Below the pieces are notes generated by a model, which saw nothing but the letters and a program-made list of their open reading frames with translations, did not search any database and was not told the origin of the DNA. A stretch of DNA of 38,851 bases, from contig CANIBQ010000048.1 of NCBI GenBank assembly GCA_947465645.1, forward strand, positions 1-38,851, read 5' to 3'. A program made the translations under genes and the position numbers. The DNA is from Acidobacteriota bacterium. GTDB lineage: Bacteria; Acidobacteriota; Vicinamibacteria; Vicinamibacterales; UBA2999. Positions 17,063-24,340 of this stretch are shown in pieces; position 1 is the first letter of the stretch; each line of letters opens with the position of its first letter.

Positions 17063-18196
17063 ATGTCTCGTTACCTTGGCCATCCGGCCGTGCTGCTGGC
17101 ATGGCTCGCGGTGGTTCCGCCGGCCGCACTGGCGCAGCACGTGCCGCCGCAATTCGTCGTCAGCGGCAAGGCCGCCGAACAGATTCAGGATTTCACCACC
17201 ATCAACCTGGCGACCGCGGAAGCGATCGCGCTGTCGTGCCAGAGACTGGCGGCCGCCGAGGGCGTCGCCATCAGCATCATCGTGCTCGACAATGACGGCA
17301 ACCATGTCTACATGGACCGCATGGACGGGCAAGGCTACCTGAACATCGTCACCGCGGAGATGAAGGCGCGCACGGCGCTGATGGGACGCGAGCCGAGCAA
17401 GAACCGGATGAACCGCGTCATCGAGGATCCGACGCAGGAGTTTCAGCAGATTCAGCTCGGCTTCTTCACGAACTCCGGCGGTCTGCCGATCGCCGTCAAT
17501 CACCAGATGATCGGAGCGGTCGGCGTTGGCGGCTCCGCGCCGCGCCTGCCGGCGTGGAGCGACGAGATCTGCGCCCACAAGGCGCTGACCGAGATCATCG
17601 GATCGTCGGTGCCGCCGCTGGTGAAGGACCTGCCGCCGCGGCAGAATCCCAATCCCGGTACGGTGCCGGTGCCGAGGTTCGTTCCAGCCGCGCCAAAGTC
17701 GAGCCTGCCGCCGGAGTTCGTCATCGGCGCCACCGCCGCGGCCAACGTGTTCGACGGCAACCAGATTTCGCTCGCCGCCGCGAAGAAGGTCGCGCGCGTC
17801 TGCCGTGACTGGGCGGCGTCGAAGGGCGGCAGCATGTCGCTGTACATCATCAACAACGTCGGCGAGCTGGTGCACATGGAGCGCATGGACGGCCAGGTGT
17901 ACAACAACATCCGCACGGCGCTGCTGAAAGCGCAGACAGCGCTGAAGTCGCGTCAACCGACCTCGATCCGCGCCGCGCAATTGCGCAACGATCCGTCCGT
18001 CTTGCCGCGTTTCACCACGTGGCACAACCTGTTCACCACCGCGGGCGGCATCCCGATTGTGGTCGACGGCCAGATGATCGGCGCGATCGGCGTCGGCGGC
18101 GGCGCCGGCGGCGGCGACGAGAATTGCGCGATCGAAGGTTTGAAGGCGACCTTCGGCGACCACGTCACGCTGCCGGTCTATCCGGCCGCGCGGTGA
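17063..18196 (+). CDS. Exported protein with two tandem GlcG/HbpS domains
   Basis: 377 residues; GGAGG precedes the ATG by 5 bases. Signal peptide about 1-24 (ends ALAQ). Two GlcG/HbpS-type domains (PF03928 pattern) at about 40-195 and 228-372, each with a VLDNDG/INNVGELVHMERMDG-like core strand and the hallmark GGLPIAVNHQMIGAVGVGG or GGIPIVVDGQMIGAIGVGG. HbpS in Streptomyces binds heme and acts in redox sensing; GlcG accompanies glycolate oxidase. The role here may be heme or small-molecule binding next to the cytochrome. The fused double domain differs from the usual single-domain length of about 140 residues. It is fourth in the operon. Confidence 0.88.
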   Translation: MSRYLGHPAVLLAWLAVVPPAALAQHVPPQFVVSGKAAEQIQDFTTINLATAEAIALSCQRLAAAEGVAISIIVLDNDGNHVYMDRMDGQGYLNIVTAEMKARTALMGREPSKNRMNRVIEDPTQEFQQIQLGFFTNSGGLPIAVNHQMIGAVGVGGSAPRLPAWSDEICAHKALTEIIGSSVPPLVKDLPPRQNPNPGTVPVPRFVPAAPKSSLPPEFVIGATAAANVFDGNQISLAAAKKVARVCRDWAASKGGSMSLYIINNVGELVHMERMDGQVYNNIRTALLKAQTALKSRQPTSIRAAQLRNDPSVLPRFTTWHNLFTTAGGIPIVVDGQMIGAIGVGGGAGGGDENCAIEGLKATFGDHVTLPVYPAAR

Positions 18197-18210
18197 CGAA
18201 GGAGAGTCCG

Positions 18211-19104
18211 ATGGATCTGCACCCCGAAGTATTCAGGATCTTCGATCGCTACGTTCACGGCTTCATCGATCGCCGCGAGTTCCTGGAGAAGGTCAGCAAG
18301 TTCGCCGTCGGCGGACTGACGGCCGCGGCGATCCTCGACGCCTTTACGCCGAACCTCGACGCCCAGCAGGTGGCGCCGGACGACAGGCGCATCGAAGCCG
18401 GATACGTGAGCTACCCGTCGCCGAAGGGTCACGAGGGCATGAAGGGATATCTGGCGCGGCCCGCCAGCGCGTCAGGCCGGCTCCCGGCTGTCATCCTGAT
18501 CCACGGTGCGGCGGGTCCCGAAAAGCATTTCGAGGACATGACCCGTCGTCTGGCGCTCGCGAACTTCGCCGGGTTCATGGTGGACGCCATCGCCCCGTTC
18601 GGCGGATGGGAAGCGTCGCAGTCGGCGCCCAACAACCGGGAAAAGGGCAACGAGCTGATGGCCAAGCTCGACAAGTCGAAGACGGTGGAGGACTACATCG
18701 CCGCTGTGGGATTCCTGAAAACGCATCCCCTCACCAACGGGAAGGTCGGCGTCGTCGGCTTCTGCTGGGGCGGAGGGATGGCCAACACGCTGGCCGTGCG
18801 GGTGCCCGACCTCGACGCCGCGGTGCCGTACTACGGTGGGCAGCCGGCCGCCGCTGACATCCCGAAGATCAACGCGCCGCTGTTGCTGCAGTACGCGGGG
18901 ATGGACGATCGGGTCAATGCCGGGTGGCCCGCCTACGAGGCCGGACTCCGGGCCGCAGGCAGGAAGTACACGGCGCATGTGTACGAGGGCGCCCAGCACG
19001 CGTTCAACAACGACGCAGACGGCCCCCGCTATAACAAGGCCGCCGCGGATCTCGCCTGGCAGCGGACGATCGACTTCCTGAACCAGCACCTGCGGCAGAC
19101 GTAA
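18211..19104 (+). CDS. Dienelactone hydrolase family protein with Tat-like N-terminus
   Basis: 297 residues from the ATG at 18211, chosen for the AAGGAGAG site just upstream; the frame stays open much further 5', inside the GlcG gene. The N-terminus has DRREFL at 20-25 followed by a hydrophobic stretch (FAVGGLTAAAIL), a Tat-like signal. The alpha/beta-hydrolase core shows ILIHGAAG (95-102), nucleophile Cys185 in GFCWGGG, Asp232 or 233 in YAGMDDRV and His263 in EGAQHAFN, the Cys-Asp-His triad of dienelactone hydrolases. The natural substrate may be a lactone or ester. As last gene of the receptor-TPP-cytochrome-GlcG set it could open a lactone made or met in the periplasm. Confidence 0.9.
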   Translation: MDLHPEVFRIFDRYVHGFIDRREFLEKVSKFAVGGLTAAAILDAFTPNLDAQQVAPDDRRIEAGYVSYPSPKGHEGMKGYLARPASASGRLPAVILIHGAAGPEKHFEDMTRRLALANFAGFMVDAIAPFGGWEASQSAPNNREKGNELMAKLDKSKTVEDYIAAVGFLKTHPLTNGKVGVVGFCWGGGMANTLAVRVPDLDAAVPYYGGQPAAADIPKINAPLLLQYAGMDDRVNAGWPAYEAGLRAAGRKYTAHVYEGAQHAFNNDADGPRYNKAAADLAWQRTIDFLNQHLRQT

Positions 19105-19108
19105 GCCT

Positions 19109-19360
19109 TTATAGATCGTCGATCCTGGCCAGCGTCCCCATCGTCCGCCATTCGCTCAGTTGAGCGATGACGAACCGGTCTCCCTGGAGCGCGCAGAGCT
19201 GTATCTCGTCGCGCAGGTCGGCCACGCTCATGTCGGTGCGGACGGCCCACGCGGTTGACGTCAGGCGCGTGGCGCCGAGCCTGGTCAGCGTCGGGACGAG
19301 CGTCGGGTACTCGACGTCCGGCTTCTGGAGCAGGTCGTAGTGAATCAGGAATACGGGCAT
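19109..19360 (-). CDS. Small Cas2/SinR-like ferredoxin-fold protein
   Basis: 83 residues with the look of stand-alone Cas2/SinR-like proteins: a first strand VFLIHYDL with Asp9, a helix (YPTLVPTLTRLG), TSTAWAVRTDMSVADLRDEI matching the second strand and following helix, then a DRFVIAQLSEW strand. No CRISPR array or other cas gene is in the window, so a role in adaptation is not suggested; solitary homologues are of unknown function. It converges on the dienelactone hydrolase (4 bases) and is divergent from the gene at 19400. No clear ribosome site. Fold assignment is from motif shape only. Confidence 0.65.
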   Translation of the reverse strand: MPVFLIHYDLLQKPDVEYPTLVPTLTRLGATRLTSTAWAVRTDMSVADLRDEIQLCALQGDRFVIAQLSEWRTMGTLARIDDL

Positions 19361-19399
19361 GGGGAAGATGGTATGTTGTCACTCCATTGGAGGTTTCGC

Positions 19400-19990
19400 A
19401 TGAAACGTATTGTTCTCACGTTCCTCGGTGTCATGGCGATTTCGACGAGCCTGCTGGCGCAGGCCGGACGCGGCGCACCGCCGCCGCCACCACCGCCGCT
19501 CGAGGCTGGCGCATCACAGGCTGACGTGGACCTGGCCTTGCTGGCCGCACCCGCCAACCTGCGCGACCAGGCGACGGTGATCAAGTGGAAACCCGATTAC
19601 ACCTACGACACGTTGAGAAAGGGCACCAACCGCCTGGTCTGCTTCGACAAGTCCGGCAAGCCTGGCATGCAGGCCTTCATGGTCGAGTGCACCGTCCTCG
19701 GTAACCTCGACCGCGTGGCGCAGAATCTCAGGTTCGAGGCGATGGGCGACAAGAAGCAGGCGATGCTCGACGCGGCGGAAAAGGACGGCACCCGCGCGAA
19801 GCCGGAGTTCGGCTCGGTGTGGTACCACGTCATGGGTCCGAGCCGGGAGATGGCGCGCAACCACATGACGATTGCCGTGCCCGGCGCCACGGCGCAATCC
19901 CTCGGCCTGCCCGACAAAGCCAGGCAGGACGGCGTGTGGATCATGAACGCGGGCACGTCGACCGCCCACCTCATGACGCCTGGGGAATAG
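19400..19990 (+). CDS. Secreted hypothetical protein with polyproline N-terminal linker
   Basis: 196 residues from the ATG at 19400, with GGAGG 7 bases upstream; the frame extends further 5' but without a signal. Signal peptide MKRIVLTFLGVMAISTSLLAQ, then a run of seven Pro before a single domain. Visible segments include DLALLAAPANLRDQATVIKW, TLRKGTNRLVCFDKSG, QAFMVECTVLG and a C-terminal GVWIMNAGTSTAHLM. Two Cys (LVCFD, VECTV) could pair. I do not recognise the family. A second small secreted protein follows after 23 bases, so the two may share a transcript. Confidence 0.7.
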   Translation: MKRIVLTFLGVMAISTSLLAQAGRGAPPPPPPPLEAGASQADVDLALLAAPANLRDQATVIKWKPDYTYDTLRKGTNRLVCFDKSGKPGMQAFMVECTVLGNLDRVAQNLRFEAMGDKKQAMLDAAEKDGTRAKPEFGSVWYHVMGPSREMARNHMTIAVPGATAQSLGLPDKARQDGVWIMNAGTSTAHLMTPGE

Positions 19991-20013
19991 GCCCCAGGGC
20001 TCAGGCCTCAGCG

Positions 20014-20340
20014 ATGAAGCACTTGTTCGTGATGCTGCTTGCCCTCTCGGCGGTGTCCGCCGGGCAGGGCAAGCAGACGTTCAGCGGCGTCATTACCGAC
20101 GACATGTGCGCCATGCCGGGTCACGCCTCGATGCGCATGGGGCCAACCGACGCCGAGTGCACCAACGCCTGCGTCGTGGCTCATGGCGCGGCGTACGTCC
20201 TCCTGGACGGCAAGAATGTCTACATGCTCAGCGACCAGCAGACGCCGGAGAAATTCGCCGCGCAGAAGGTGAGCGTCGTCGGCACGCTGGACGCCAAAAC
20301 GAAGACGATTCAGGTCGATTCAATCGCTGCCGCCCGGTAA
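20014..20340 (+). CDS. Small secreted Cys-rich protein (DUF5818-like)
   Basis: 108 residues from the ATG at 20014. Signal peptide MKHLFVMLLALSAVSAG, then a compact domain: TFSGVITDDMCA, GHASMRMG, ECTNACVVAHGAAYVLLDGKNVYMLSDQ, VSVVGTLD and KTIQVDSI. The Cys triplet (DMC, EC, AC) with His/Met between could bind a metal or form disulfides. The pattern resembles short acidobacterial DUF5818-type proteins, but I hold this loosely. It follows the gene at 19400 after 23 bases on the same strand. Function unknown. Confidence 0.7.
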   Translation: MKHLFVMLLALSAVSAGQGKQTFSGVITDDMCAMPGHASMRMGPTDAECTNACVVAHGAAYVLLDGKNVYMLSDQQTPEKFAAQKVSVVGTLDAKTKTIQVDSIAAAR

Positions 20341-20391
20341 TCAGCGGCGAGGCCTCAAGGTTTCCCGGCTTGTGCCGATTACCGGCCCGTA

Positions 20392-20814
20392 ATGGATCTG
20401 CACCCCGAACATGGCGGGCCGGCGACTGTACTGTTGGTGGAAGATCAGGCGCCCGTGCGGCAATTCGTGCGTAAGGCGCTCGAGTATGGCGGTTACGACG
20501 TCATCGAGGCCAATGGTGGCTACGACGCGCTCGCCACCCTCTCGAAGAATCCCTCCGCGATCGATCTGATTCTCACAGACGTGGTCATGCCAGGCATGAG
20601 CGGCCGGCTCATGGGTGACACGCTCGCGATCAAATATCCGACGGTGAAAGTTCTCTTCATGTCGGGCAACCAGGAACTGGTGCGCGTGCTCAACGGCGGA
20701 TCGATGGAGGGCCCGACGCTGCTGAAGCCGTTCACCTCGATGATGCTGCTCGAACGCGTGCGGCAGGCGCTCGAGAGCTGCACGGCCTTCGGCGTACCGG
20801 CGACAGGCCCCTGA
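20392..20814 (+). CDS. Stand-alone response-regulator receiver domain
   Basis: 140 residues, a single CheY-like receiver with no output domain. The acidic pair Glu17-Asp18 (LLVEDQ), phospho-acceptor Asp63 (LILTDVVMPGMSG), the Ser of LFMSG and Lys112 (LLKPFT) are all in place. This type with the VMPGMSG and LKPF signatures is common as a C-terminal receiver of hybrid kinases and as free phospho-relay proteins. No kinase is adjacent, so its partner is elsewhere. The first 18 bases are identical to the start of the dienelactone hydrolase gene at 18211. No clear ribosome site. Confidence 0.88.
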   Translation: MDLHPEHGGPATVLLVEDQAPVRQFVRKALEYGGYDVIEANGGYDALATLSKNPSAIDLILTDVVMPGMSGRLMGDTLAIKYPTVKVLFMSGNQELVRVLNGGSMEGPTLLKPFTSMMLLERVRQALESCTAFGVPATGP

Positions 20815-21064
20815 ACGTCAGCTTCTGCATCGCAGCGGCCTGCGCGACGTAGATATTCTCCCTCCGAGTCGGTCGCCGGGGGGTGGTAGACCGTCCGCCT
20901 GCACCCGACCTACAGCCGCGATACCCACTTTTGCATCCGTGTAACGGACGATCGGCCCGACCTGGCGGGGCAATTCGTCCAGCAAAGCCGCGCCATCAGA
21001 TCAGTCTGGCCTATCAATGGTTCTGGTGACGCGGCGGCCGCTCGTGGAGATACTCTAAGGGAAC

Positions 21065-21493
21065 ATGGGAGACGCGACTATGACCGACGTCGGATCGATC
21101 CTGCGCAAAGCCAAAGCTGAGGCGCACGCTACCGAGGAAACAGCCAAGGCCGCCAAGGCGAAATCGCGCCAGGCGAAGGCGGCGCTGAAGCAGGCGAAAA
21201 AAGAAGCCAAGAAGGCCAGCAAGGCCGCGCACAAGGCCAGGCGCGCAGCCGGCGAGGCTCGCAAGGTGCTCGAGAAAGTGTCGGCACGCGCCGCCAAGGA
21301 GGAGAAGCACGCGGGCAAGACCGTGACGCAGGCGGGGAAGAAGGCCGCAAAGGCGGCGAAGAAAGAGATTACCGCCCCGGCGAAGCGGCCGTCGAAGAAG
21401 AAGGCTGCCCCGCGCGCTGTCCGTCGCGCGCCCGAGCGGCCGCAGGCCGTCGAGCCGGACAGCTTCGAGATGAGCGACGCGGATCTCCCATGA
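21065..21493 (+). CDS. Lys/Ala-rich histone H1-like protein
   Basis: 142 residues, overwhelmingly Lys, Ala, Arg and Glu. Residues about 10-125 form AKAK/KKAAKAAKK-type repeats that predict a long positively charged helix or coiled coil; the last 20 residues are acidic (EPDSFEMSDADLP). This resembles bacterial histone H1-like and AlgP-type DNA-binding proteins, so nucleoid or polyanion binding is a reasonable guess. GG-rich AAGGGAAC precedes the ATG at 21065; a second ATG at 21080 is possible. Low sequence complexity means homology cannot be trusted from composition alone. Confidence 0.65.
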   Translation: MGDATMTDVGSILRKAKAEAHATEETAKAAKAKSRQAKAALKQAKKEAKKASKAAHKARRAAGEARKVLEKVSARAAKEEKHAGKTVTQAGKKAAKAAKKEITAPAKRPSKKKAAPRAVRRAPERPQAVEPDSFEMSDADLP

Positions 21494-21506
21494 ACGTGCG
21501 AGACCG

Positions 21507-21551
21507 CTGACGACGACCAAAGACGGGACGCAGATTTATTTCAAGGACTGG
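21507..21551 (+). pseudogene. Remnant of alpha/beta-hydrolase (chloroperoxidase-type) N-terminus
   Basis: Fifteen codons read LTTTKDGTQIYFKDW, which matches the start of alpha/beta-hydrolases annotated as non-heme chloroperoxidases (consensus TTKDGTxIYYKDWG). No start codon precedes them and the frame diverges at once into the leader of the SMP-30 gene. It looks like the 5' end of a lost gene. Confidence 0.5.
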
Positions 21552-21555
21552 GCAC

Positions 21556-22554
21556 ATGAAGACAACCCTTGCCTGGGCCACCTGCGCCGGTGTGCTGTGC
21601 GTCGTGAGCCTCTCGACCGTCCAGGGCCAGCAAGGGCCGGCCGTGCGCGCGGTCACGGTCACGGAAATTCCAGGCGTGGTGGCCGCCGGCGCGACGTGGA
21701 CGCTCGCGTGGGCCGGCGCCGACAACGCCGACGGCATCGTCGGGGCTGACGGCGGGCTGCTGTTCGCGCAGGAACAACCCAACCGGATCAGCAGACTCGG
21801 TAGAGGCGACGTGGCCTCGGTCTACGTCGAGAACACCCGGGGCGCTGGCGCGTTGTCGATGGATACGACGGGCCGGATCGTCGCCGCGGAGAGGAGCTGT
21901 ACTGATCCGGGCCGCACGGCGACCCCTCCATGCGCCGAGCCGACCCGCATCAGCATCGTCTACCCCGAGAACGAACGTCGCGTCCTCGCCGACAGCATCG
22001 ACGGGAAGTCCTTCGGCCGGCCGAACGATCTGGTCGCAGACCGGAAGGGCGGCGTGTACTTCACGTCCGGAGGCGCCTTCTACGTGAGCGCGTCCGGCAA
22101 GGTCACGACGGTCGGCGACAACCTGCGCACGAACGGGATCACGCTGAGCGCCGATGACACGATCCTCTACGTGACCAATGGCACGGTGGTCGTCGCCTTC
22201 GACGTGCAGCCAGATGGCAGCGTGAAGAATCAGCGCGACTTCGCGCGGCTCGAAGCGGGTGGCAACGGCGACGGCATGGCCATCGACGCGGCGGGGCGCC
22301 TGTACGTCACGTCCGCGCCGGGCGTGCAAGTGTTCAGTGCGGACGGCAAGTACCTCGGGCTGATTCCGACCCCCCGGGCCGCCATCAGCGTCGCCTTTTC
22401 CGGACCCGGCAAGAGAATGCTCTTCGTGGCCTGCGCCGGCGCGCTCGGCCCGGACGGGCAAGAGATCGTCACGGCGGCGGGCGTCCGCAACAACGCGAAA
22501 TCCATCTTCCGGATCCCGATGCTCGCGCAGGGGTTCATGGGCCGCCCGAAATAG
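21556..22554 (+). CDS. Secreted SMP-30/gluconolactonase-like beta-propeller protein
   Basis: 332 residues. Signal peptide MKTTLAWATCAGVLCVVSLSTVQGQ. A six-bladed propeller of the SMP-30/gluconolactonase/LRE-like family is indicated by repeated blade strands and metal-site segments: GRPNDLVADRKGGVYFTS, TNGITLSADDTILYVTN and GNGDGMAIDAAGRLYVTS. These supply the Asn, Asn and Asp that usually coordinate the divalent metal. Family members hydrolyse sugar lactones or other lactones; the periplasmic location and unknown substrate leave the reaction open. It stands alone, downstream of a hydrolase remnant. Confidence 0.85.
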   Translation: MKTTLAWATCAGVLCVVSLSTVQGQQGPAVRAVTVTEIPGVVAAGATWTLAWAGADNADGIVGADGGLLFAQEQPNRISRLGRGDVASVYVENTRGAGALSMDTTGRIVAAERSCTDPGRTATPPCAEPTRISIVYPENERRVLADSIDGKSFGRPNDLVADRKGGVYFTSGGAFYVSASGKVTTVGDNLRTNGITLSADDTILYVTNGTVVVAFDVQPDGSVKNQRDFARLEAGGNGDGMAIDAAGRLYVTSAPGVQVFSADGKYLGLIPTPRAAISVAFSGPGKRMLFVACAGALGPDGQEIVTAAGVRNNAKSIFRIPMLAQGFMGRPK

Positions 22555-22602
22555 GCTTCGGCCTGCTCATCAAGCGCTCGCCGGGACCTACAATGAAGAG
22601 AC

Positions 22603-23898
22603 ATGTCGAGCTCGGCGGGGCAGCGGCTGACACGCGCCCTGCAGCATAGGAACTTCAGACTCTTCTTCGGCGGCCAGAGCCTCTCCCTCATCGGCACGTG
22701 GATTACGCGCGTTGCGGCGAGCTGGCTCATCTACCGGCTCACCGGCTCCGAGCTGCTGCTGGGGATCGCCGGTTTCGTCGGTCAGATTCCCACGCTCTTC
22801 ATCACGCCGTTCGCCGGTGTGATCGTGGACCGGATGGACCGGCGGAAGATCCTGTTCATCACGCAGGCCGCATCGATGACGCAATCGGTCGTGCTGGCGA
22901 CGCTCACGTTGAGCGGGGTCGTCACGGTGGGCCAGATCATCTGGCTGCAGGTGGTGCAGGGCGTGATCAACTCGTTCGATACCCCTGCCCGGCAAGCCTT
23001 CGTGAGCGAGATGCTGGACGATCGCCGCGATCTCCCCAACGCCATTGCGCTCAATTCGTCGATGGTCAACGGCAGCCGGGTCATCGGCCCCGCGATCGGC
23101 GGCATTGTGATCGCGGTTGCCGGCGAGGGCTGGTGCTTCGCGATCGACGCGGTGTCGTATGTCTTCGTCATCGCCTCGCTGGCGGCAATGCGCATCGTAC
23201 CGAGGCAGCGCCACGACGGCCCCGAGATGCACCTGCTCGAGGAGCTTCGCCACGGCTGGTCATACGTGCTCCACTCCGTCCCGATTCGCTCCGTGCTGAC
23301 CCTGGTCGCGATCGTCAGCGTGGCGGGCACGCCGTACACGGTGCTGATGCCGGCGTTCGCCGCGCAGGTCCTTGGCGGCGGTCCGAATACGCTGGGGATC
23401 CTCATGGCGGCCACCGGCGTCGGGGCGCTCAGCGGCGCGTTGTACCTGGCTTCTCGAGAGTCAGTGCTCGGCCTCGGGCGCATCCTCATGTACGCCTCGT
23501 TCACCTTCGGCGCCGGGCTGATCGCGTTCTCGTGGACGACATCGACCTGGCTGGCGTGCGTGGCGCTGGCGGTCGGGAGCGGGGGCCTGATGATCACCCT
23601 CGCCGGATCGAACACGATCCTTCAGACCGTCGTCGAAGAGCGGCTGCGCGGCCGCGTGATGTCCTTCTACACGATGGCCTTCTTCGGCACGGTCCCGATC
23701 GGCAGCCTCATCGGCGGCGTCATCGCCGATCGCGCCGGTGTTCCCATGACTGTTCGCCTGAGCGGCGTCGCATGCCTCGTCGCCGGAGCATGGTTCGCCT
23801 CACGCCTCCCCGCGATCCGCGCAGTGATCCGTCCGATCTACCGCGAGCGCGGCATCATCACGGTGCCGGCGGTCGATGCCGGCGGCAAGACCCTCTGA
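22603..23898 (+). CDS. MFS efflux transporter, EntS/MFS_3-like
   Basis: 431 residues with about 12 hydrophobic segments. N-terminal RNFRLFFGGQSLSLIGTWITRVA and DRMDRRK in the loop between helices 2 and 3 match the MFS_3 group that includes enterobactin exporter EntS and many drug-efflux proteins. A second half begins near SVLTLVAIVS and repeats the fold (TLGILMAATGVGALSGALYL). Located in the cytoplasmic membrane and likely proton-driven; the substrate is unknown. A -10-like TACAAT lies 8 bases before the ATG, so the transcript may have almost no leader. It is followed by repeat-rich DNA. Confidence 0.88.
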   Translation: MSSSAGQRLTRALQHRNFRLFFGGQSLSLIGTWITRVAASWLIYRLTGSELLLGIAGFVGQIPTLFITPFAGVIVDRMDRRKILFITQAASMTQSVVLATLTLSGVVTVGQIIWLQVVQGVINSFDTPARQAFVSEMLDDRRDLPNAIALNSSMVNGSRVIGPAIGGIVIAVAGEGWCFAIDAVSYVFVIASLAAMRIVPRQRHDGPEMHLLEELRHGWSYVLHSVPIRSVLTLVAIVSVAGTPYTVLMPAFAAQVLGGGPNTLGILMAATGVGALSGALYLASRESVLGLGRILMYASFTFGAGLIAFSWTTSTWLACVALAVGSGGLMITLAGSNTILQTVVEERLRGRVMSFYTMAFFGTVPIGSLIGGVIADRAGVPMTVRLSGVACLVAGAWFASRLPAIRAVIRPIYRERGIITVPAVDAGGKTL

Positions 23899-23910
23899 GC
23901 GTTTTCCAGA

Positions 23911-23991
23911 CGTACGTAGTGTCCGCCTTCAGGCGGACCTCCGCTTTCGGCCTGTTAATCGCGGTCCGGCTAAAGCCGGACACTACGTACG
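23911..23991. repeat. REP-like paired palindromes within a larger inverted repeat
   Basis: A perfect 15-bp inverted repeat (CGTACGTAGTGTCCG 23911-23925 and its complement 23977-23991) flanks two face-to-face hairpins: GTCCGCC-TTCA-GGCGGAC (23921-23938) and GTCCGGC-TAAA-GCCGGAC (23964-23981), both with 7-bp stems and 4-base loops. Over 29 positions the two halves match at nearly all sites. I recall such GTCCG...CGGAC units as very frequent between genes in Acidobacteriota. It sits directly after the MFS gene and could act as a REP/MITE element and transcription-attenuating structure. Confidence 0.7.
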
Positions 23992-24017
23992 AATGGAATC
24001 TGGTCTAGATCACGGGC

Positions 24018-24092
24018 CACGGAGACACGGAGGCACGGAGGCACGGAGAAAACACCCGAGGAATCCTCCGTGTCTCTGAGCCTCCGTGGCTA
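24018..24092. repeat. Tandem CACGGAGR octamers plus inverted copy
   Basis: Four direct octamers (CACGGAGA, CACGGAGG twice, CACGGAGA) run from 24018 to 24049. Facing them at about 24064-24092 is CCTCCGTGTCTC...CCTCCGTGGC, an imperfect inverted copy, so the whole can fold as a long hairpin. It belongs to the class of GC-rich intergenic repeats that produce spurious HGGTE-type peptides. Confidence 0.6.
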
Positions 24093-24111
24093 TGTGGAAG
24101 TGAAGGAAGCT

Positions 24112-24340
24112 TCAGCGAAACATGAAGTAGACCGCTCCAAGCAGGCACAACCCCGCCCAGAGGAAGTTCAGGTTCACCGGCTGCCGCATGTACAGGACGG
24201 CGAAGGGCACGAACACGGTCAGCGTGATCACCTCCTGCGTGATTTTCAGTTGCGCCAGCGCGATGCCCAGCTGACGATCGCCGCGATGTACCAGGGGCGG
24301 TCCGCCATGTTGCGCAGGCGCCGCGACCGCCGCTGCCCGA
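24112..24340 (-). pseudogene. Degraded DUF486 (small multidrug-resistance-like) membrane protein
   Basis: On the minus strand the last 56 codons before the stop at 24112 read as a clear DUF486 C-terminus: AQLKITQEVITLTVFVPFAV, then PVNLNFLWAGLCLLGAVYFMF. Just upstream, in another frame, lies NMADRPWYIAAIVSW, which is the part that normally precedes it. The two parts are joined near 24267 with a frame change and without the FEYLLQVPANRIG-type middle segment. The gene has lost its N-terminus, a central piece and its frame, so it is a pseudogene. Family recognition is from memory of the conserved strings. Confidence 0.65.

Noticed and set aside
19109..19360. Cas2-like protein as evidence of a CRISPR system
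   Set aside because: No array, cas1 or effector gene anywhere in the window; solitary Cas2/SinR-fold proteins are common.
20815..21064. 250 bases between the receiver domain and the Lys-rich protein examined for a gene or RNA
   Set aside because: No coding pattern that I can name, no tRNA-like or strong hairpin structure; a minus-strand peptide near 20820-20870 was too short to judge.
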